Assembly: GCF_000621745.1 (NCBI RefSeq)
Contig: NZ_JHXK01000018.1
Span: forward strand, 62,001-126,000
Origin: Clostridium beijerinckii HUN142
Lineage (GTDB): Bacteria; Bacillota; Clostridia; Clostridiales; Clostridiaceae
DNA: 64,000 nt
Direction of reading: 5' to 3'
A model generated the notes under the pieces. The model had not been told where the DNA came from. It was given only the letters and a program-made list of their open reading frames with translations, and ran no database searches. Below are positions 45,990 to 55,777 of the stretch, one piece after another. The position numbers and the translations under genes are program-made. Position 1 is the first letter of the stretch. Each line of letters opens with the position of its first letter.

Positions 45990-47264
45990 TTACTCGTATC
46001 TTAAAGCTTCAATTGGATCAAGGCTTGCTGCTTTTTTAGCTGGATAATATCCAAAAAATACTCCTATTGCCATTGAGAAAGTAAAACTTATTAAAATTGT
46101 CGGAATAGATATTGATATAGGTGACTTTAATACTATGCATGCAATTACCCCCATGCCTATTCCAAATATTATTCCTATCGTTCCACCAATTGAACATATT
46201 ATCACTGACTCAGTTATAAATTGCATCTTTATATGACTGCTCTTAGCACCAAGGGCTTTTCGTGTTCCTATTTCCCTCGTTCTTTCCGTAACAGATACGA
46301 GCATTATATTCATTACTCCTATTCCACCTACAAGTAATGCTATGGCTGCAATTACTGCTACACCAAGGGATATCATATTAATCACTGACGTAAAAGACGC
46401 TGCTTGACTTTGATTATTAAAAACATCTATTGTCCAATTCTTATTGCTTTTATATAGCTTTTCCCCATATTTTTTCATGTCTTTTACAAGCTTTTGGGCA
46501 TCAACATTTTGTTTAGGGGTAATAGTAAAGTATTGATAATTCTTGTTTTTTTGTGATGATTTTTCTGTTGTTACAGGAATATATAAATCAGTAACTCTGT
46601 CTTTTTCTGATGCCATACCACCTCCACCGAATAGTGAAGAATTTTCATATTCATATACCCCTACAATTGCATATGTTTCAACTTCATCTTTTGTATAAAC
46701 CTTAATTTCTTTACCTAGTGGATCAGTCTTTCCTTTAAAGATATTATTAATAAGTTTATCAGAGACTACAGCAGTTTTTTTCGCTCCTTTAAGATCTTTA
46801 TCAGTGATAAATCTCCCACTAGTCAGTTTTACATTTTTAACCTCTTTGTATCCCTCATTTACTCCAATAGCATTTACATTAGCATATAAATATCCATCCT
46901 TTACCTTTCCCTGTCCTTTTGTCTCATCTATACTTACGCTGCTAATTCTATCCTTAAATATTTCTTTAAATGCGTCTATTTGCTCTGAAGATATAAGATC
47001 GCTATCTTCTGGATGTTTACTTGGTCCATCATTAAATCCTGCAGAGGTTCCATCATCTTTTTTTTCAGTTAAGACAACTTCCATATTATTTGCACCCATG
47101 TTGTCCAACTCGCTTGTTACTTTAGATGTAATTGCACCTCCAATAGAAACAATTCCTATAACAGATGATATTCCTATTATAATCCCAAGCATAGTTAAAA
47201 GTGAACGCATCTTGCTTGATTTTATACCTGCTATCGCAAGCAATATATTTTCTTTTATAAACAT
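45990..47264 (-). CDS. MacB-type ABC transporter permease
   Basis: 424 residues with the MacB_PCD/FtsX layout: helix 1 (about 15-37), a large extracellular domain (about 40-275), then three helices (about 283-310, 335-370, 378-405). Signature stretches are MRSLLTMLGIIIGISSVIGI, LVGGIGVMNIMLVSVTERTR and EIGTRKALGA, ending SLDPIEALRYE. It works with the ATPase upstream (10-base overlap) and the adaptor protein. Related Gram-positive systems (YknXYZ, YtrEF types) export peptides or protect against antimicrobial agents. Substrate unknown. Confidence 0.94.
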   Translation of the reverse strand: MFIKENILLAIAGIKSSKMRSLLTMLGIIIGISSVIGIVSIGGAITSKVTSELDNMGANNMEVVLTEKKDDGTSAGFNDGPSKHPEDSDLISSEQIDAFKEIFKDRISSVSIDETKGQGKVKDGYLYANVNAIGVNEGYKEVKNVKLTSGRFITDKDLKGAKKTAVVSDKLINNIFKGKTDPLGKEIKVYTKDEVETYAIVGVYEYENSSLFGGGGMASEKDRVTDLYIPVTTEKSSQKNKNYQYFTITPKQNVDAQKLVKDMKKYGEKLYKSNKNWTIDVFNNQSQAASFTSVINMISLGVAVIAAIALLVGGIGVMNIMLVSVTERTREIGTRKALGAKSSHIKMQFITESVIICSIGGTIGIIFGIGMGVIACIVLKSPISISIPTILISFTFSMAIGVFFGYYPAKKAASLDPIEALRYE

Positions 47265-48001
47265 ATCTTTTCACCATCTGGAAATTTTCTTACATACTTG
47301 TCGTTATCTTCTTCTGATATTATCTTTCCATCCCTTAATGTTATAATTCTCTCTGTTTCTTTTGCCAGCTCATAATTATGAGTTATAAATACTATAGTCT
47401 TACCTTCTAATTCATGAACCTTATGAAACAAATCCATAACCATCCTGCCTGTTGCAGAATCAAGGGCTCCTGTTGGTTCATCGGCAAGTATTATACTTGG
47501 ATTATTTGCAAGTGCACGAGCAATTGCAACCCTCTGTTTTTGTCCACCTGATAATTCATTAGGAAGATGTTTCATTCTATCCTTCATTCCAACAAGTTCC
47601 AAAAGTTCTTCTGACCTTTTCCTTCTTTCATTCCTATTCATTCCATAATAAAGCATTGGCAACTCTACATTTTTCAAAGCTGAACTTCTTGGAATTAAAT
47701 TATAAGTTTGAAATACAAAGCCTATTTGTTTATTTCTAACTTCTGATAAACCATTGTCTGTTTCTTCATTAACATTAGTCCCATCTAAAAAATATGTTCC
47801 AGAAGTTGGCCTGTCAAGTGCTCCAATAATGTTCATTAAAGTACTCTTTCCTGATCCTGATGCACCAACTATAGATACAAATTCACCTTCTTTTATTGTT
47901 ATATCTATATTTTTAAGAATATTTAATTGATTAGGAGTCCCAACATAAAAGCTTTTGACAATATTCTTCATTTCTATTATATTTTCATTCAAAGAACTCA
48001 C
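47255..48001 (-). CDS. ABC transporter ATP-binding protein (MacB/LolD type)
   Basis: 248 residues. Walker A GASGSGKSTLMN (about 40-51), Q-loop FVFQTYNLIPR, ABC signature LSGGQKQRVAIARAL, Walker B IILADEPTGALD, and the H-loop FITHN. The GTG start overlaps the adaptor stop (GTGA), as in coupled genes; a TTG three codons later is spaced better from AAGGAAGGTGA, so the exact start is uncertain. It energises the MacB-type permease encoded next. Confidence 0.95.
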   Translation of the reverse strand: MSSLNENIIEMKNIVKSFYVGTPNQLNILKNIDITIKEGEFVSIVGASGSGKSTLMNIIGALDRPTSGTYFLDGTNVNEETDNGLSEVRNKQIGFVFQTYNLIPRSSALKNVELPMLYYGMNRNERRKRSEELLELVGMKDRMKHLPNELSGGQKQRVAIARALANNPSIILADEPTGALDSATGRMVMDLFHKVHELEGKTIVFITHNYELAKETERIITLRDGKIISEEDNDKYVRKFPDGEKICL

Positions 48002-49434
48002 CTTCCTTTTATTTGAACTTTCTCTCCAGGCTTATGTGTTGAAGGATCATCAATTACAAATATTCCATCTGAAATTCCTTCTCCTGAAATTTCAACATTA
48101 AAGTCAGATTCAAGTCCTGTATCTATTGGTAATTCCTTAATTATATATTGGTTTGCTTTTTCGCCACTCCTTTCTGCTACATATATACTCTTGCTATCTT
48201 CATTTTCAACTATGCTATCTGATGAAACGGTATAAATATCAGATTTTTCATTTGTAATAATATTTACTCTTGTACTCATTCCCACTTTCATATTTTCATC
48301 TGTATTATCAACTTTAACTTTTGCCTCAAAGCCTGCATCTGAACTTGTTCCTTGAGACTGAGATTGTGTATTCCCAGATTGACTCGCACTTACAGTTATA
48401 CCTTCTTTTCTAGCAGATGGACTAACACTTTCTATTTCTCCTGGAAAAGTCTTATCGCCTGTTGCATCTGTTTTTATCTCTGCTTTTTGCCCAACTTTAA
48501 CATTAGCAATATCGACTTCCTTAATTGGTACAGTTATTTCTATATTATCTAAATTTTCGATCTGAAATAAAACACCATTTCCTGGATTCCCCACAACAGC
48601 ATTTACATTTGTAATTATCCCATCACTTGTAGCCTTAATAGTGCAATCATCTAGCTGCTGCTTTTGCTTTTCAATGGCTATTCTCTGGCTTTTATTATTA
48701 TAATTTGTTTGTGCTGTTTCATAATCACTTTTTGCTTTATTTAGAGCTTGATCAACTTTAACCTTTGCATTTTCAAGTGCTGTCACAGCTTTCTCGTAGT
48801 CTGATTTAGCAGTGTCATAATCTATCTTGATCTTATTTAAATCACTCTCAGAAATTGCTTGAGCGTTAAATAAAGCTTTATTCTTATCATATATCTTCGC
48901 TTTATCATCAAGAGTAATTTGAGCTAAGCTTAGTGTTTCTTCTGCATTTTTAATATCTGCATTTGAGTTGTTATTATATAAATTCAATTCATCATTATAT
49001 TCCTTTTGAGCTAAATCAAGTTGTGTTTTAGCATTAGCTTCAGTTGCATCAGCTGTAGCTGTAGCCTGTTCAATATCTTTTTCTAAGCCATTCGAATCTA
49101 GCATTGCTAAAATATCTCCTGCTTTAACTCTATCTCCTTCTTTTACTTTCACCTCTTGGACTGGATTGTTTAAATTACTGTATATGTTAGTAGATTCTTT
49201 ACTTTTTATTTCTCCCAAAACATTAACACTATTTACAATCTTCCCCTTAGAAAGAACTGTGCATTTTACTTGTGGAACTGGCTTAGGCATAATAAACTTT
49301 CCTATTATAATAGCTCCAACTATTATAAATATTGTACATATTAATATTATTTTTTTACTTGGTTTCTTTTTTAGCTTCATCCCCTTAAGACTTATGCCTT
49401 TAGGTTTTAACTTTTTGATATCTAATTTCGGCAT
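47998..49434 (-). CDS. HlyD/MacA-type membrane adaptor protein
   Basis: 478 residues. A basic N-terminus rich in Lys-Pro (KLKPKGISLKGMKLKKKPSK), one transmembrane helix (about 28-48), then a biotinyl-lipoyl half (EVKVKEGDRVKAGDILAMLD), a long coiled-coil hairpin (about 120-250), the second lipoyl half (DDCTIKATSDGIITNV) and beta-barrel domains. In a cell without an outer membrane such adaptors sit outside the membrane and help the ABC pump. First gene of a three-gene operon; a strong AGGGGGAAG precedes the ATG. A Gln/Ser-rich insertion (near residue 350) is unusual but probably a loop. Confidence 0.92.
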   Translation of the reverse strand: MPKLDIKKLKPKGISLKGMKLKKKPSKKIILICTIFIIVGAIIIGKFIMPKPVPQVKCTVLSKGKIVNSVNVLGEIKSKESTNIYSNLNNPVQEVKVKEGDRVKAGDILAMLDSNGLEKDIEQATATADATEANAKTQLDLAQKEYNDELNLYNNNSNADIKNAEETLSLAQITLDDKAKIYDKNKALFNAQAISESDLNKIKIDYDTAKSDYEKAVTALENAKVKVDQALNKAKSDYETAQTNYNNKSQRIAIEKQKQQLDDCTIKATSDGIITNVNAVVGNPGNGVLFQIENLDNIEITVPIKEVDIANVKVGQKAEIKTDATGDKTFPGEIESVSPSARKEGITVSASQSGNTQSQSQGTSSDAGFEAKVKVDNTDENMKVGMSTRVNIITNEKSDIYTVSSDSIVENEDSKSIYVAERSGEKANQYIIKELPIDTGLESDFNVEISGEGISDGIFVIDDPSTHKPGEKVQIKGR

Positions 49435-49802
49435 TTTTAAAACTTCCCCCTATTCTTAACAGCCTGTTTATCTATGTAATAGTAATTAACTAACATTGTC
49501 ATATATATGTTACTCTTTAAGCACCATTAATTCTTACACTCTCTCGCAATCTTCCATTATACTGAATTTATGTAACTTTATTAACCTAATATTCATCAGT
49601 ATATCATTAATGCTTTAACATAACCCTTAATAAAACATTAATTTTTCCTTAAATAAAAGCTTAGTATAAATCGATTCCTGTCTTATCACTTATATAATAA
49701 CCTAAGTTTAATTATTCTTATATTGATAAACCTTACATTTATCTTTCAATTCTGTACCAATAATATGGCTAAAGACATATTATGAATAATTCCACTTAAT
49801 AT
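49435..49802. other. Intergenic region upstream of the efflux operon
   Basis: Between the divergent-end of the ABC operon and the capA terminator. AT-rich, with no ORF or regulatory motif I can support; the operon promoter must lie here. Confidence 0.5.
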
Positions 49803-49840
49803 AAAGGCTGCTTCGAAGTAATTGCTTCGAAGCAGCCTTT
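49803..49840 (-). terminator. Terminator of the capA-like gene
   Basis: A perfect 16-bp stem (49803-49818 with 49825-49840), TAATTG loop, flanked by A/T tracts, 22 bases after the stop. Confidence 0.88.
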
Positions 49841-49862
49841 ATATTTATTAACAATAAAAACT

Positions 49863-51071
49863 CTATTTAATTTGAAAAAACTCATCTTTAATATTACCAT
49901 TTAGCGTTGGCGATAATTCATTTAGTGTTTTTAATATAATAGTCTTATTATCACCACCTGCTAAAGTTGGAATATAATCATTTTTATCATTTCTTGAAGA
50001 AATCATTGCTGGAATTACTTTATACTCAAGACTAGATAATTTATCATCTTCAATATTAACTTTAATTTGAAGTATAAAAGTTCTTTTATCTGATGGATTT
50101 GAATTTCCTCCAAAACAAAAGTTTCCCATAGAATATGCTATAAATTTCCCCTTATAATTTTCCATACTTTCAATTACATGTGGATGAGAACCAATAACCG
50201 CATCAGCTCCATTATCTATAGAAAATCTAGCTAAACTTTTTTGAATATCATCTGGTTCATATTTTCTCTCTACTCCCCAATGAAAGTATGGAATAACAAC
50301 TTCTGCTCCCTGCTTTCTTAACTCACTAATATCACTTATTATTTTAGATTTTAAATTATTAGAATATTCCCAACCTGTATACCCTAAAAATCCAAATTTT
50401 ATTCCTTGAATATCCTTTAAGATTTTATATCCTTCACCACATATATCAATATTCTTTTCTTTTAAAGTATTAATCGTATCATTTATCCCTTGCTTTCCAT
50501 AATCATAAATATGATTATTTGCTATCGTAACACCTTCTATTGATCCGTTAGTAAGAATATTAACGTATTCCTTAGGTCCTTTAAAATTATAAAATACTTC
50601 TCCATCTTTATGTGCTTTATCTTTGGAATCTGTAAATGTAGTTTCTAAATTCACTAATGTATAGTCATCTTTACTAAATATGCTCGATACATTTTGCATG
50701 AAATAAGAGTAATTCTTTCCACTACCTATAAACGCTGCTGGTAGACTACCATCATAAGGGAATTTAGTATCAGTTCCTAAAGTAAAATCCCCTGCAAAAG
50801 AAATAATAATCGTTTTCTTTGTTGGTTCTTTGAATTGATTCGCTTTATATTTATCATCATCAATAGACTTATCTGATTCGCCAGTTGCTTTATAGTTAGC
50901 TGTATTTTTTTTATTACTCAAACCTTCTCGGTACTTTAAATAAATTAAAGATCCAGTCAAAACTAATATAATTACCAATATAAAAGTTATATATTTCAAA
51001 TAATTATTTTTTTTCTTCTTATCTCTTATGTATGTTTCTCCATGGCTGATCCTAGAGTTTTTATCATTCAT
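49863..51071 (-). CDS. CapA-family (PGA_cap) metallophosphatase-like protein
   Basis: 402 residues with one N-terminal transmembrane helix (about 25-46) and an extracellular PGA_cap domain. Family motifs: SFAGDFTLGTDTKFPYDGS near the domain start, LVNLETTFTDS, VTIANNHIYDYGKQG, VVIPYFHWGVE, and IGSHPHVIESMENYKGK. CapA proteins help make or anchor poly-gamma-glutamate, but no capB or capC is nearby. Many clostridia carry orphan CapA paralogues with uncertain function. It appears to be a single-gene unit. Confidence 0.9.
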   Translation of the reverse strand: MNDKNSRISHGETYIRDKKKKNNYLKYITFILVIILVLTGSLIYLKYREGLSNKKNTANYKATGESDKSIDDDKYKANQFKEPTKKTIIISFAGDFTLGTDTKFPYDGSLPAAFIGSGKNYSYFMQNVSSIFSKDDYTLVNLETTFTDSKDKAHKDGEVFYNFKGPKEYVNILTNGSIEGVTIANNHIYDYGKQGINDTINTLKEKNIDICGEGYKILKDIQGIKFGFLGYTGWEYSNNLKSKIISDISELRKQGAEVVIPYFHWGVERKYEPDDIQKSLARFSIDNGADAVIGSHPHVIESMENYKGKFIAYSMGNFCFGGNSNPSDKRTFILQIKVNIEDDKLSSLEYKVIPAMISSRNDKNDYIPTLAGGDNKTIILKTLNELSPTLNGNIKDEFFQIK

Positions 51072-51140
51072 ATATAGACCCCTAACTTTTTAGTTTTGAG
51101 TTATCTTTATACAAATACTAACATATTATACACTTTGATT

Positions 51141-51388
51141 CTATATTTTATATATATTAATCACAGATTTAAGTTCTTCTGCTATTTTCATTTGTTCCCT
51201 TATGGCATTAACAATAACTTGCACTTGATTACATTTTGTACAGCTGCATTGTTTATTATATTTTGTGTTATTCCACGCTCATTTATAACATTTCTCATTT
51301 GATATAAGCATATAGTTCCAATAGAAAACATAAAACTTAATACTATACCTATTACTTCTCTTTAATAATATATCCTTTTCCCCATCAT
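51141..51388 (-). pseudogene. Relic of a small membrane protein
   Basis: AAAGGAGAG precedes an ATG at 51388, but a TAA comes after eight codons. The same frame then continues as REVIGIVLSFMFSIGTICLY and QMRNVINERGITQNIINNAA, and shifts to VNAIREQMKIAEELKSVINI before stopping at 51141. This looks like one N-terminal-helix protein with a nonsense and a frameshift mutation. The family is not recognised. The surrounding intergenic stretch (51072-51697) shows nothing else. Confidence 0.4.
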
Positions 51389-51697
51389 AATCTCTCCTTT
51401 GAATAAAGTGATTTTAACCTAAACCAATATCTTATATCTTGTAAAGTACCAATTATATCAAGTTAAACGTTAACAAAGCATCGGTTCTTGTTTATTTCTC
51501 CTCACCTATAATAATATTAATAGTAATTATGTAAATAAGAATAAAAGAATTCCTCTAAATCCAAACAATATTTGTTCGTAAAAGAATTCTTTTATTTAAA
51601 ATATATTCCTAATATTTAATAAAACCTAATAAGTGTTGATAAAGTTTTAACTCTCATCAATTACCTGCAATTATATAAATTTAAATATTACATTTTG

Positions 51698-52699
51698 TTA
51701 CTTAAATGATTCTCTTTTTACTAACTTAGTATCTATAATATAGTGATTTATCGATGTATCATCATTTTCTAAAAAATCTATTAAAATTTTTGTAGCATGA
51801 TACCCTAATTCTTCAGAATTAATATCAACTGATGATAATGGTGGTATTTGGAGCTCCGCTAATGGACTATTATTAAATCCTACCACATCTATATTTTTAA
51901 TTTTTCTCTCATTAAGTACCTTAAGTATACCAAATGCTAATACATCATCTTCTGCTATAATAGCTGTAGGCGTAATGTTTTCTAGCAATTTAATTGTTCC
52001 GTTTATTCCTTCTTGTTCATTAAAATCATCCATAATTACGAAATTTTTATCCTGTATTGAAATTCCATTAATTTCGCATGCAACTTTGAACCCTTTAAAT
52101 CTATCTTTTGTAACATTCCAGTCCTTCTTTGCGCCTAGAAAAGCAATAGATTTATGCCTTTTTTTTACAAGTTCATTTACTAAATTGTAAGTAGCCTGAA
52201 AATTGTCATTATCAACCCATAGCAAATTTTCCGATTCTTCCGGTCTTCCTATTACTACAAATGGAAATTGTGTTTCCTTAAGATATTTAATACTTCTATC
52301 ATCAGTTCTTGCACGTAATAAGCATATTCCATCAACTAAGTTACTTGTTATGAAATTATTTATATATTCTAATTCAGCCTTTTCATCCTCACTAAATGCA
52401 TATGTAATATAATACTTTTTATTTTGAGCATATTTGCTCATTCCCTTCATAGCTTGAATAAAAAACGTGTTAGTGATTAAGTCTTGAGCCTCATTAGGTA
52501 AAACTACACCTAATATTCTGCTTTTCTTATTTGCCAGACTCCTAGCTATTGCATTTGGCTTGTATTTTAATCTTTTTATTGCATCTCTAACTCTTTCCTT
52601 AGTCTCTTCACTTATCTGTGAACTATCTGATATAACTCTCGATACAGTTGATGGAGATACATTCGCTTCTCTTGCTACTTCCTTTATTGTAACTTTCAT
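51698..52699 (-). CDS. LacI-family regulator, probably of maltodextrin genes
   Basis: 333 residues. N-terminal helix-turn-helix and hinge: VTIKEVAREANVSPSTVSRV and LKYKPNAIARSLANKKSR. The ligand-binding domain follows, resembling periplasmic sugar-binding proteins (VLPNEAQDLITNTFFIQAMK, DVVGFNNSPLAELQIPPLSS). Its recognition helix (SPSTVSRV) is typical of regulators that bind GCAANCGNTTGC-like palindromes, which occur upstream of malQ and of the binding-protein gene. A MalR-like role is inferred from this and from gene order. AGGAGTAAGT lies before the ATG. Confidence 0.93.
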   Translation of the reverse strand: MKVTIKEVAREANVSPSTVSRVISDSSQISEETKERVRDAIKRLKYKPNAIARSLANKKSRILGVVLPNEAQDLITNTFFIQAMKGMSKYAQNKKYYITYAFSEDEKAELEYINNFITSNLVDGICLLRARTDDRSIKYLKETQFPFVVIGRPEESENLLWVDNDNFQATYNLVNELVKKRHKSIAFLGAKKDWNVTKDRFKGFKVACEINGISIQDKNFVIMDDFNEQEGINGTIKLLENITPTAIIAEDDVLAFGILKVLNERKIKNIDVVGFNNSPLAELQIPPLSSVDINSEELGYHATKILIDFLENDDTSINHYIIDTKLVKRESFK

Positions 52700-53083
52700 A
52701 ACTTACTCCTATTCTCAATAAGAAATCACTCATAAAGTTTACTAACATAAAAACATCTAATCACATTCTAATATACTATCTTTTTAGGAATAATCACTTA
52801 ATGACAGTAAAAACTTATATATGTTATGCTTTATAACTATTTTCCTCTAATAATTTTAATATTAACATACTTAAAATGATGTTACAATTGCCATATATAT
52901 GGTTTTATTAAACAACAATCAAATAATCTTTCTTTCTATTACTATGAAGTATAAACTTAAGCACACCTCTAATTAACAAGTAGATATGTAGCTAATCTCC
53001 ACCATAATTAATAAGTATATATTATTGCAGAGATTATCTTTCATATAAATTATCACTATCCTTTACTTTTGCTATAGTACCTG
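52700..53083. other. Intergenic region between malQ and the LacI-type gene
   Basis: About 380 bases of AT-rich DNA, with no gene or clear hairpin. It should hold the promoter of the leftward LacI-type gene; I cannot select one. Confidence 0.45.
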
Positions 53084-54574
53084 CTAATTATCACACCTTC
53101 CATAAGTTCTAGTAATCTGATGAATCTTTTCTGCTAACTGATCCGTCAATGCATCTTTCCTTACTCTCCAACGCCAATTATTCCCCAATGTTGAAGGCAA
53201 ATTAATTCTGGCTTCATTTCCCAAATTCAAGAAATCTTGCATTTGTGCTATGGAAATATTGGCGATGCTGCTCCAAGCCCCCCTAATAAATCCCCAGTTA
53301 TACCCCTCTTCTTTATTTAGACCTAAATACGTTATTGCTCTTTGAACTTCTTCTTTAGGTGCTGTTGTTTCAATCCATCCTCGTACAGTATCATTATCAT
53401 GTGTACCAGTATAAACTATAAAGTTGTTTTCATAATTATGAGGTAAAAAAGGATTTGAGCTATCTGTATCAAACCCAAATGTTAATATCTTCATTCCTGG
53501 GAATCCCGTATCATTTCTAAGTTTTATTGTTTCTTCAGTGAGTGTACCCAGATCTTCTGCAATTATATTGACGTCCCCAAGATGATTTTTAATTGCATTG
53601 AAAACTTTTATTCCAGGGCCTTTAACCCATTCACCATTTTCTGCTGTTAGGTCTCCATAAGGAATTGACCAATATGATTCAAATCCCTTAAAATGATCTA
53701 TCCTTAGTACATCATATAAGTTCAAACTTTGTCTTATACGATCAACCCACCATCTATAGTCCGTTTTCTTCATATAGCACCAATCATAGATTGGATTTCC
53801 CCATAATTGTCCTGTGGCAGCAAATATATCCGGAGGACATCCAGCAACTTTTAATGGTTTTAGTGTCTTTTTATTAAGTAGGAATGCCTCAGGATTCCCC
53901 CATACATCAGCACTGTCCTCTGCCACATATATAGGCATATCTCCTATTATTTCAATTCCCAAATTATTAATATAGGCTTTTAAATGATTCCATTGTTTAT
54001 AGAACTCATATTGCAAAAACTTCCAAAATCCCATTTCATCTTCTAGTAAGATTTTATACCTATTTATTGCCTCTGGTTTTCTTAACCTAATGTCTTCATC
54101 CCATTCATACCAGCTCTTCAAATCAAAATGTTTTTTTACTGACATATACAATGCATAATCATCAAGCCAATAGGCCTCAGCTTCTTGAAACTTAATTAAG
54201 CCCTTATCTTGTCTTAATTTAAATTTTTCGTATGCTATTTTTAATACCCTTAATTTTTCTTTAAAAATCAAACCATAATCTATATCCTCTGAATTTTCCC
54301 CAAAGCTCACTGAATAATAATCGCTTGCATCTAAAAATCCATCCTGTCTTAAAATATCAAAATCTATAAAATATGGATTCCCAGCAAATGCCGAGAAAGA
54401 TTGATATGGTGAATCTCCAAAACTTGTAGGCCCAAGCGGTAGTATTTGCCAATACTTCTGACCAGCCTTTTTTAGAAAATCTCCAAACTTATATGCTTCT
54501 TTACCAAATGTCCCTATTCCATACTTTCCTGGCAGAGAAGCAATGTGCATTATTATACCACTACTTCTATTCAT
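53084..54574 (-). CDS. malQ: 4-alpha-glucanotransferase (amylomaltase)
   Basis: 496 residues, GH77. Transfers glucan chains between maltodextrins and releases glucose. Motifs: PLGPTSFGDSPYQSFSAFAG near residues 47-66, IEIIGDMPIYVAEDSADVWG, the nucleophile region VLRIDHFKGFESYW, IIAEDLGT, and YTGTHDNDTVRGW. Length is that of the short bacterial form. A ribosome site AGGAGG lies before the ATG. A LacI-type operator is 73 bases upstream. With GlgP it degrades imported maltodextrins. Confidence 0.97.
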   Translation of the reverse strand: MNRSSGIIMHIASLPGKYGIGTFGKEAYKFGDFLKKAGQKYWQILPLGPTSFGDSPYQSFSAFAGNPYFIDFDILRQDGFLDASDYYSVSFGENSEDIDYGLIFKEKLRVLKIAYEKFKLRQDKGLIKFQEAEAYWLDDYALYMSVKKHFDLKSWYEWDEDIRLRKPEAINRYKILLEDEMGFWKFLQYEFYKQWNHLKAYINNLGIEIIGDMPIYVAEDSADVWGNPEAFLLNKKTLKPLKVAGCPPDIFAATGQLWGNPIYDWCYMKKTDYRWWVDRIRQSLNLYDVLRIDHFKGFESYWSIPYGDLTAENGEWVKGPGIKVFNAIKNHLGDVNIIAEDLGTLTEETIKLRNDTGFPGMKILTFGFDTDSSNPFLPHNYENNFIVYTGTHDNDTVRGWIETTAPKEEVQRAITYLGLNKEEGYNWGFIRGAWSSIANISIAQMQDFLNLGNEARINLPSTLGNNWRWRVRKDALTDQLAEKIHQITRTYGRCDN

Positions 54575-54647
54575 ATCTTCCTCCTAATTTCCACCTTTTG
54601 CTTAAAATTTATTTTTATAACCGCCCTCTGTTCTTCTCACGCTTTAA

Positions 54648-54659
54648 GCAATCGCTTGC
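54648..54659. promoter_or_regulatory. LacI/MalR-type operator upstream of malQ
   Basis: GCAATCGCTTGC, a near-perfect palindrome matching the core of the operator at 58190-58207 before the binding-protein gene. Confidence 0.7.
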
Positions 54660-54877
54660 ACAAAGAATCACATTAAATTAAACTAATAAAATATAGCCGT
54701 CAAAGACCAAACCCCATATCAAAAGCATTTTAATTTTTTAGGTTTTTTAACTAAAATTTAAATTATATTTCCTTAATTTCAGTAAATTCTTTAACTAGGA
54801 TAAGTTGAATTTTGATTAAAAAACCTTACCTATTACCTCTCTATACCTTCACGTTATTCTCAATTCTTTATTAATAA

Positions 54878-55777
54878 CTATTTTATAGATCCTTGAACAA
54901 TACCTGCAATAATATGCTTTTGAACAAAGAAATAGAATATGATTATTGGAATTATTGCTAAAATTAACGCTGCCATTGCTAATTCCCATTGCTTTGAGAA
55001 TGCTCCGAAGAAGTTGTTCATCGCTAATGGTATAGTATTTATCTTTCCATTTATAGTTAGGAACGGAAGTAAGAAGTCATTCCATATCCATATACTATTT
55101 AAAACTGTAACTGTAACAGTGATTGGCTTCAATAATGGTAATATAATTTTCACATATGTTTGCCATTTACTGCATCCATCTATGGTTGCGGCTTCTTCAA
55201 CTTCTTTTGGAACTCCTTTAATAAAGCCATGATATAAAAATATGCTCATACTAACGCCAAACCCTATATACATAAATATGAGTCCATAGTGCGTTCCTAG
55301 CATTTGAAATGGTCCAAATTGAATTTTTGCCATCCATTTTACAAGTGGTATCATTACTGCTTGAAATGGAACGATCAGCCCTGAAGTAAATATATAAAAT
55401 ATTATCTTACTCTTTCTTGACTGATCCCTTACTAACACCCATGCACCCATTGATGACAAAAGAATTATTAGTACCACACTCCCTATAGTTATTATCATAG
55501 AATTTGCAAATGAACTTATTATACTCATTTTTTTCATAGCATCTAAATAATTCTGAAAGTTCCATGTGTCAGGAAGACCAGTTGTGTTTGAAAAAATCTC
55601 TCTTCTTGTCTTAAATGAATTTATAAGCATCAAGTAAAATGGTGTCATATATGCTATCAATAGTAACCATGAAAATACTTCTAATAGTTTTAATCTGCCA
55701 GTATAACTATCTAGTGTCTTTAGCTTTTTATTTGCTTTAACTTTTTCTATGTTATTAACAACTTTACTTGGCTCCAT
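54878..55777 (-). CDS. Sugar ABC transporter permease (MalG type)
   Basis: 299 residues, six predicted helices; BPD_transp_1 domain. The ATPase-docking EAA loop is EEAATIDGCSKWQTYVKIIL, with the following LPLLKP. The start overlaps the stop of the upstream permease by one base (TAATG), so they are translated together. The window contains no matching ATPase, so it probably uses a shared MsmX-like ATPase encoded elsewhere. Substrate inferred as maltodextrin from malQ and the LacI-type gene. Confidence 0.93.
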   Translation of the reverse strand: MEPSKVVNNIEKVKANKKLKTLDSYTGRLKLLEVFSWLLLIAYMTPFYLMLINSFKTRREIFSNTTGLPDTWNFQNYLDAMKKMSIISSFANSMIITIGSVVLIILLSSMGAWVLVRDQSRKSKIIFYIFTSGLIVPFQAVMIPLVKWMAKIQFGPFQMLGTHYGLIFMYIGFGVSMSIFLYHGFIKGVPKEVEEAATIDGCSKWQTYVKIILPLLKPITVTVTVLNSIWIWNDFLLPFLTINGKINTIPLAMNNFFGAFSKQWELAMAALILAIIPIIIFYFFVQKHIIAGIVQGSIK

